Positions 62,177-64,000 of a DNA stretch of 64,000 nucleotides are shown here, piece after piece (within the stretch, counting starts at the first letter, position 1; each line of letters begins with the position of its first letter). The stretch covers positions 14,630 through 78,629 of the forward strand of contig DDUV01000087.1 in assembly GCA_002344975.1 (NCBI GenBank), written 5' to 3'. Position numbers and translations under genes: made by a program. Origin of the DNA: Saprospiraceae bacterium UBA2329. Lineage in GTDB: Bacteria; Bacteroidota; Bacteroidia; Chitinophagales; Saprospiraceae. The notes below the pieces were generated by a model that was not told where the DNA came from, did no database searches, and saw only the letters and a list, made by a program, of their open reading frames with translations.

Positions 62177-63850
62177 ATGAAAAAGTTACTTACTTTGTTG
62201 ATTTTCTTTCAGTTAGCTCACGGCTACTGTGCCGCCCAATGCGGTCGTCCATCCTCGGTCACTGCTTTGTACAGCAACGACATGCGGGTGTTCATCAGCA
62301 ATTCCGGCGACATGTTTCGGGACGGCAACAACTACGGTGAGTTCAGGTTTGCCGCTGAGGGTTTGCCCGGCACAACTACCATTTTAGCTCAAGGGCTTTG
62401 GGTGGCCGGCATTGATCCCGGTGGGAATTTGCGCGGCGCTGCACAGGATTATATTATGGGGCAAACGCGGTCGGATTTTGCAGCGGGGCCGGTAAATACG
62501 GAGCAGTCATTCGACGCATCTTATTGCCAAAACTGGAACCGAATCTGGTCGGTCGCCCGCCATGAAGTTGAAGCGCATATCATTGACTTTGAGGATAATC
62601 AACAAATTGACAACCCGATATCCTCTCTCATGGAGTGGCCGGGAAAAGGCAACCCTTTCTTCGAGGTTCGCCTGGGCTTTCCCCTGCCGGTAATTTCGCA
62701 TGATTTAGCACCTTTTTATGACCGAAATAACGATGGTATTTACAATCCTTTGGAAGGAGATTACCCTCGAATTCCCAACCTGAGTATAATACCGGAACAA
62801 ATCTCCTGGACGGTATTCAACGACGTACACCGCAACATTTCGCAGTCGCAGTTCCCATCCGCCGGCTTAGAGATACACCTGTGTACATGGGCGTTAGACT
62901 GTACCGACAATACCATGCTGAACAGAACGATTTTTATGAAATACTCCTTCATTAATCGCGGTACCGAAAGGCTGGATTCAACCTATATGGGGTTGTGGCA
63001 CAATTTTGAAGTTGGTTGTTTTTCAGATGATTACGTCGGGTCATCGCCACAGCATCAGGCTTTTTTTGCCTATAACAGCGATCCGGTAGATGAAACGCAT
63101 TGTATAACAGGAGAATCCTTTTTCGGAGCCTATCCGCCCGCGCAGGCAGTAAGCATTCTGAACCGCCCGCTGCACGCTTTTGTATATACCTCCAGCCCTT
63201 CTATGGATCCCGCGAATCCGACTGCATTTTACAACGTGCTTACCGGTCGTCATGCAGACGGCACGCCCATTACTGCCGCCGGATCGGGTTACAATACGGC
63301 AGGTCCGATCACCCGCTACGCGTATCATGGCGATCCGCGTGATGCAGATGAATGGACCATGTACGATGTGCAGTGGGGCTTGCCGTATCGCCTTGCCCGT
63401 AGTATAGGCAGCGTGGATTTGGGGACGCTGAATCCTGGCGAGCAGACTGCGGTGGAATTGGCATATTTGTTTGTGCGGGAACCGGGATTGGGGCATTTGG
63501 AAAACGTGGGCGCTATGTACGAGCAATTGGAGATACTGAGAGAACAATATGCTAATGGTTTTTCAGATAATTGCGCACAAGCCATACTAAGCTCAGAAAC
63601 AGAACAACAACATCCTCAAGCCTTTGCGGTTTTTCCCAACCCGGCAGGCGACCGGCTTCATTTTCGTTTTGAAGGACAACGCATCAACAGCCTTGAATTG
63701 ACAACACTTTCGGGGCATACAGCACTTTCCTTCAAGGGGCCGTTTTGGGATGCAATGGATGTGGACGTCAGCACGCTTCCGGCGGGTATGTATTTTGTCA
63801 AAATGGAGCAAAATGGAGCTGTTATCGTAAAAAAGCTGATAAAACACTGA
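62177..63850 (+). CDS. Secreted protein of unknown function with T9SS type A sorting domain
   Basis: This 557-residue protein starts at MKKLLTLLIFFQLAHGYCAAQ, a clear signal peptide. The central part has an opening GRPSSVTALYSNDMRVFISNSGDMF and segments such as LAPFYDRNNDGIYNPLEGDYPRIP (a D-x-N-x-D-G calcium-type loop) and GLWHNFEVGCFSDDYVGSSP. It reads as a beta-rich extracellular protein often seen with T9SS tails in this phylum, but its activity is unknown. The last ~70 residues (FAVFPNPAGDRLHFRF to IVKKLIKH) form the sorting domain that directs secretion and surface attachment. A hairpin lies 12 bases downstream. Confidence 0.85.
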   Translation: MKKLLTLLIFFQLAHGYCAAQCGRPSSVTALYSNDMRVFISNSGDMFRDGNNYGEFRFAAEGLPGTTTILAQGLWVAGIDPGGNLRGAAQDYIMGQTRSDFAAGPVNTEQSFDASYCQNWNRIWSVARHEVEAHIIDFEDNQQIDNPISSLMEWPGKGNPFFEVRLGFPLPVISHDLAPFYDRNNDGIYNPLEGDYPRIPNLSIIPEQISWTVFNDVHRNISQSQFPSAGLEIHLCTWALDCTDNTMLNRTIFMKYSFINRGTERLDSTYMGLWHNFEVGCFSDDYVGSSPQHQAFFAYNSDPVDETHCITGESFFGAYPPAQAVSILNRPLHAFVYTSSPSMDPANPTAFYNVLTGRHADGTPITAAGSGYNTAGPITRYAYHGDPRDADEWTMYDVQWGLPYRLARSIGSVDLGTLNPGEQTAVELAYLFVREPGLGHLENVGAMYEQLEILREQYANGFSDNCAQAILSSETEQQHPQAFAVFPNPAGDRLHFRFEGQRINSLELTTLSGHTALSFKGPFWDAMDVDVSTLPAGMYFVKMEQNGAVIVKKLIKH

Positions 63851-63862
63851 ACGCGTATTTTA

Positions 63863-63899
63863 AGTGAAGGGGTGACGCCCCCAAGTTCACCCCTTCACT
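63863..63899 (+). repeat. 13-bp hairpin of the GTGAAGGGGTGA family, possible terminator
   Basis: AGTGAAGGGGTGA (63863-63875) pairs perfectly with TCACCCCTTCACT (63887-63899) around an 11-base loop. It lies 12 bases past the T9SS protein stop and shares its arm sequence with the hairpin at 19219-19270. No T run follows, so the terminator role is tentative. Confidence 0.65.
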
Positions 63900-63949
63900 A
63901 AACTAACTTAGTAGTGGGGCAAAAATAAATGCTCATTTTCTTTAGGCCC

Positions 63950-63998
63950 AAGGATTAGATAAGACACTTAAAATGAACCGTTTACTTATCTAATCCTT
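63950..63998. repeat. 14-bp inverted repeat at the right edge of the window
   Basis: AAGGATTAGATAAG (63950-63963) is the exact reverse complement of CTTATCTAATCCTT (63985-63998), separated by 21 bases. It ends two bases from the window edge and is AT-rich. It may be a terminator, the end of a mobile element, or the start of one lying outside the window. Nothing inside the window decides between these. Confidence 0.6.
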
Positions 63999-64000
63999 TG

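Overview
The window reads as chromosomal DNA of a member of the Bacteroidota, probably a Saprospiria-like bacterium (class-level placement is inference). Direct support: type IX secretion C-terminal sorting domains of both kinds (type A on the proteins at 550-2895 and 62177-63850, type B / gliding-associated on the 2310-residue protein at 22211-29143), many lipoproteins, a GH92 mannosidase, and the Bacteroidota -7 promoter motif TAnnTTTG in front of at least a dozen genes. Most of the window is GC-moderate and gene-dense, with few strong Shine-Dalgarno sites. No rRNA, tRNA, CRISPR array or complete insertion sequence was recognised.

Layout. 1-229 is the 5' end of dnaX (leftward). 550-5952 holds a divergent pair: a secreted purple-acid-phosphatase-like enzyme and a lipoprotein GH92 alpha-mannosidase. 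5995-9423 is the outstanding gene: one protein with an IF2-N-like N-terminus, leucine-rich repeats, a Roc GTPase, a COR-like region and a C-terminal TIR domain. It is strikingly AT-rich except for its first ~400 bases. 9466-13769 holds a metallophosphoesterase/beta-propeller fusion and a GH3 glycosidase, separated by a REP-like double hairpin flanked by a 23-bp direct repeat. 13785-13952 is a remnant of an Rpn-type nuclease/transposase. 13982-21236 is leftward housekeeping: hemW-valS, a DKNYY lipoprotein, a bacilliredoxin and a NitT/TauT-type ABC pair. 21308-22147 is a methyltransferase, and 22211-29143 the giant repeat adhesin.

29322-40112 contains a diheme cytochrome lipoprotein, a likely operon of prolyl oligopeptidase, DinB and a Na+/H+ antiporter, a DUF1624 membrane acyltransferase, a small lipoprotein, a type I pullulanase, and pyrR-pyrB. 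40357-44267 holds two unrecognised genes plus a divergent SDR/thiolase pair suited to acetoacetyl-CoA metabolism. 44340-53116 carries two enzymes of the activated methyl cycle (metH and ahcY) flanking an unrecognised pair: an all-helical 851-residue protein with an internal duplication and a 286-residue lipoprotein. 53191-63850 holds penicillin-binding protein 1C, a lipoprotein, an AraC regulator, a YfhO-type membrane protein, a Crp/Fnr regulator overlapping tail-to-tail with mtaB, and a T9SS cargo protein. The last 50 bases form a strong inverted repeat.

The main themes are cell-surface polysaccharide and adhesion functions, core housekeeping (DNA replication, tRNA charging and modification, methionine cycle, pyrimidine synthesis, cell wall) and one probable defence or NLR-like signalling gene of mosaic origin. 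That last gene is the best candidate for an undescribed system.
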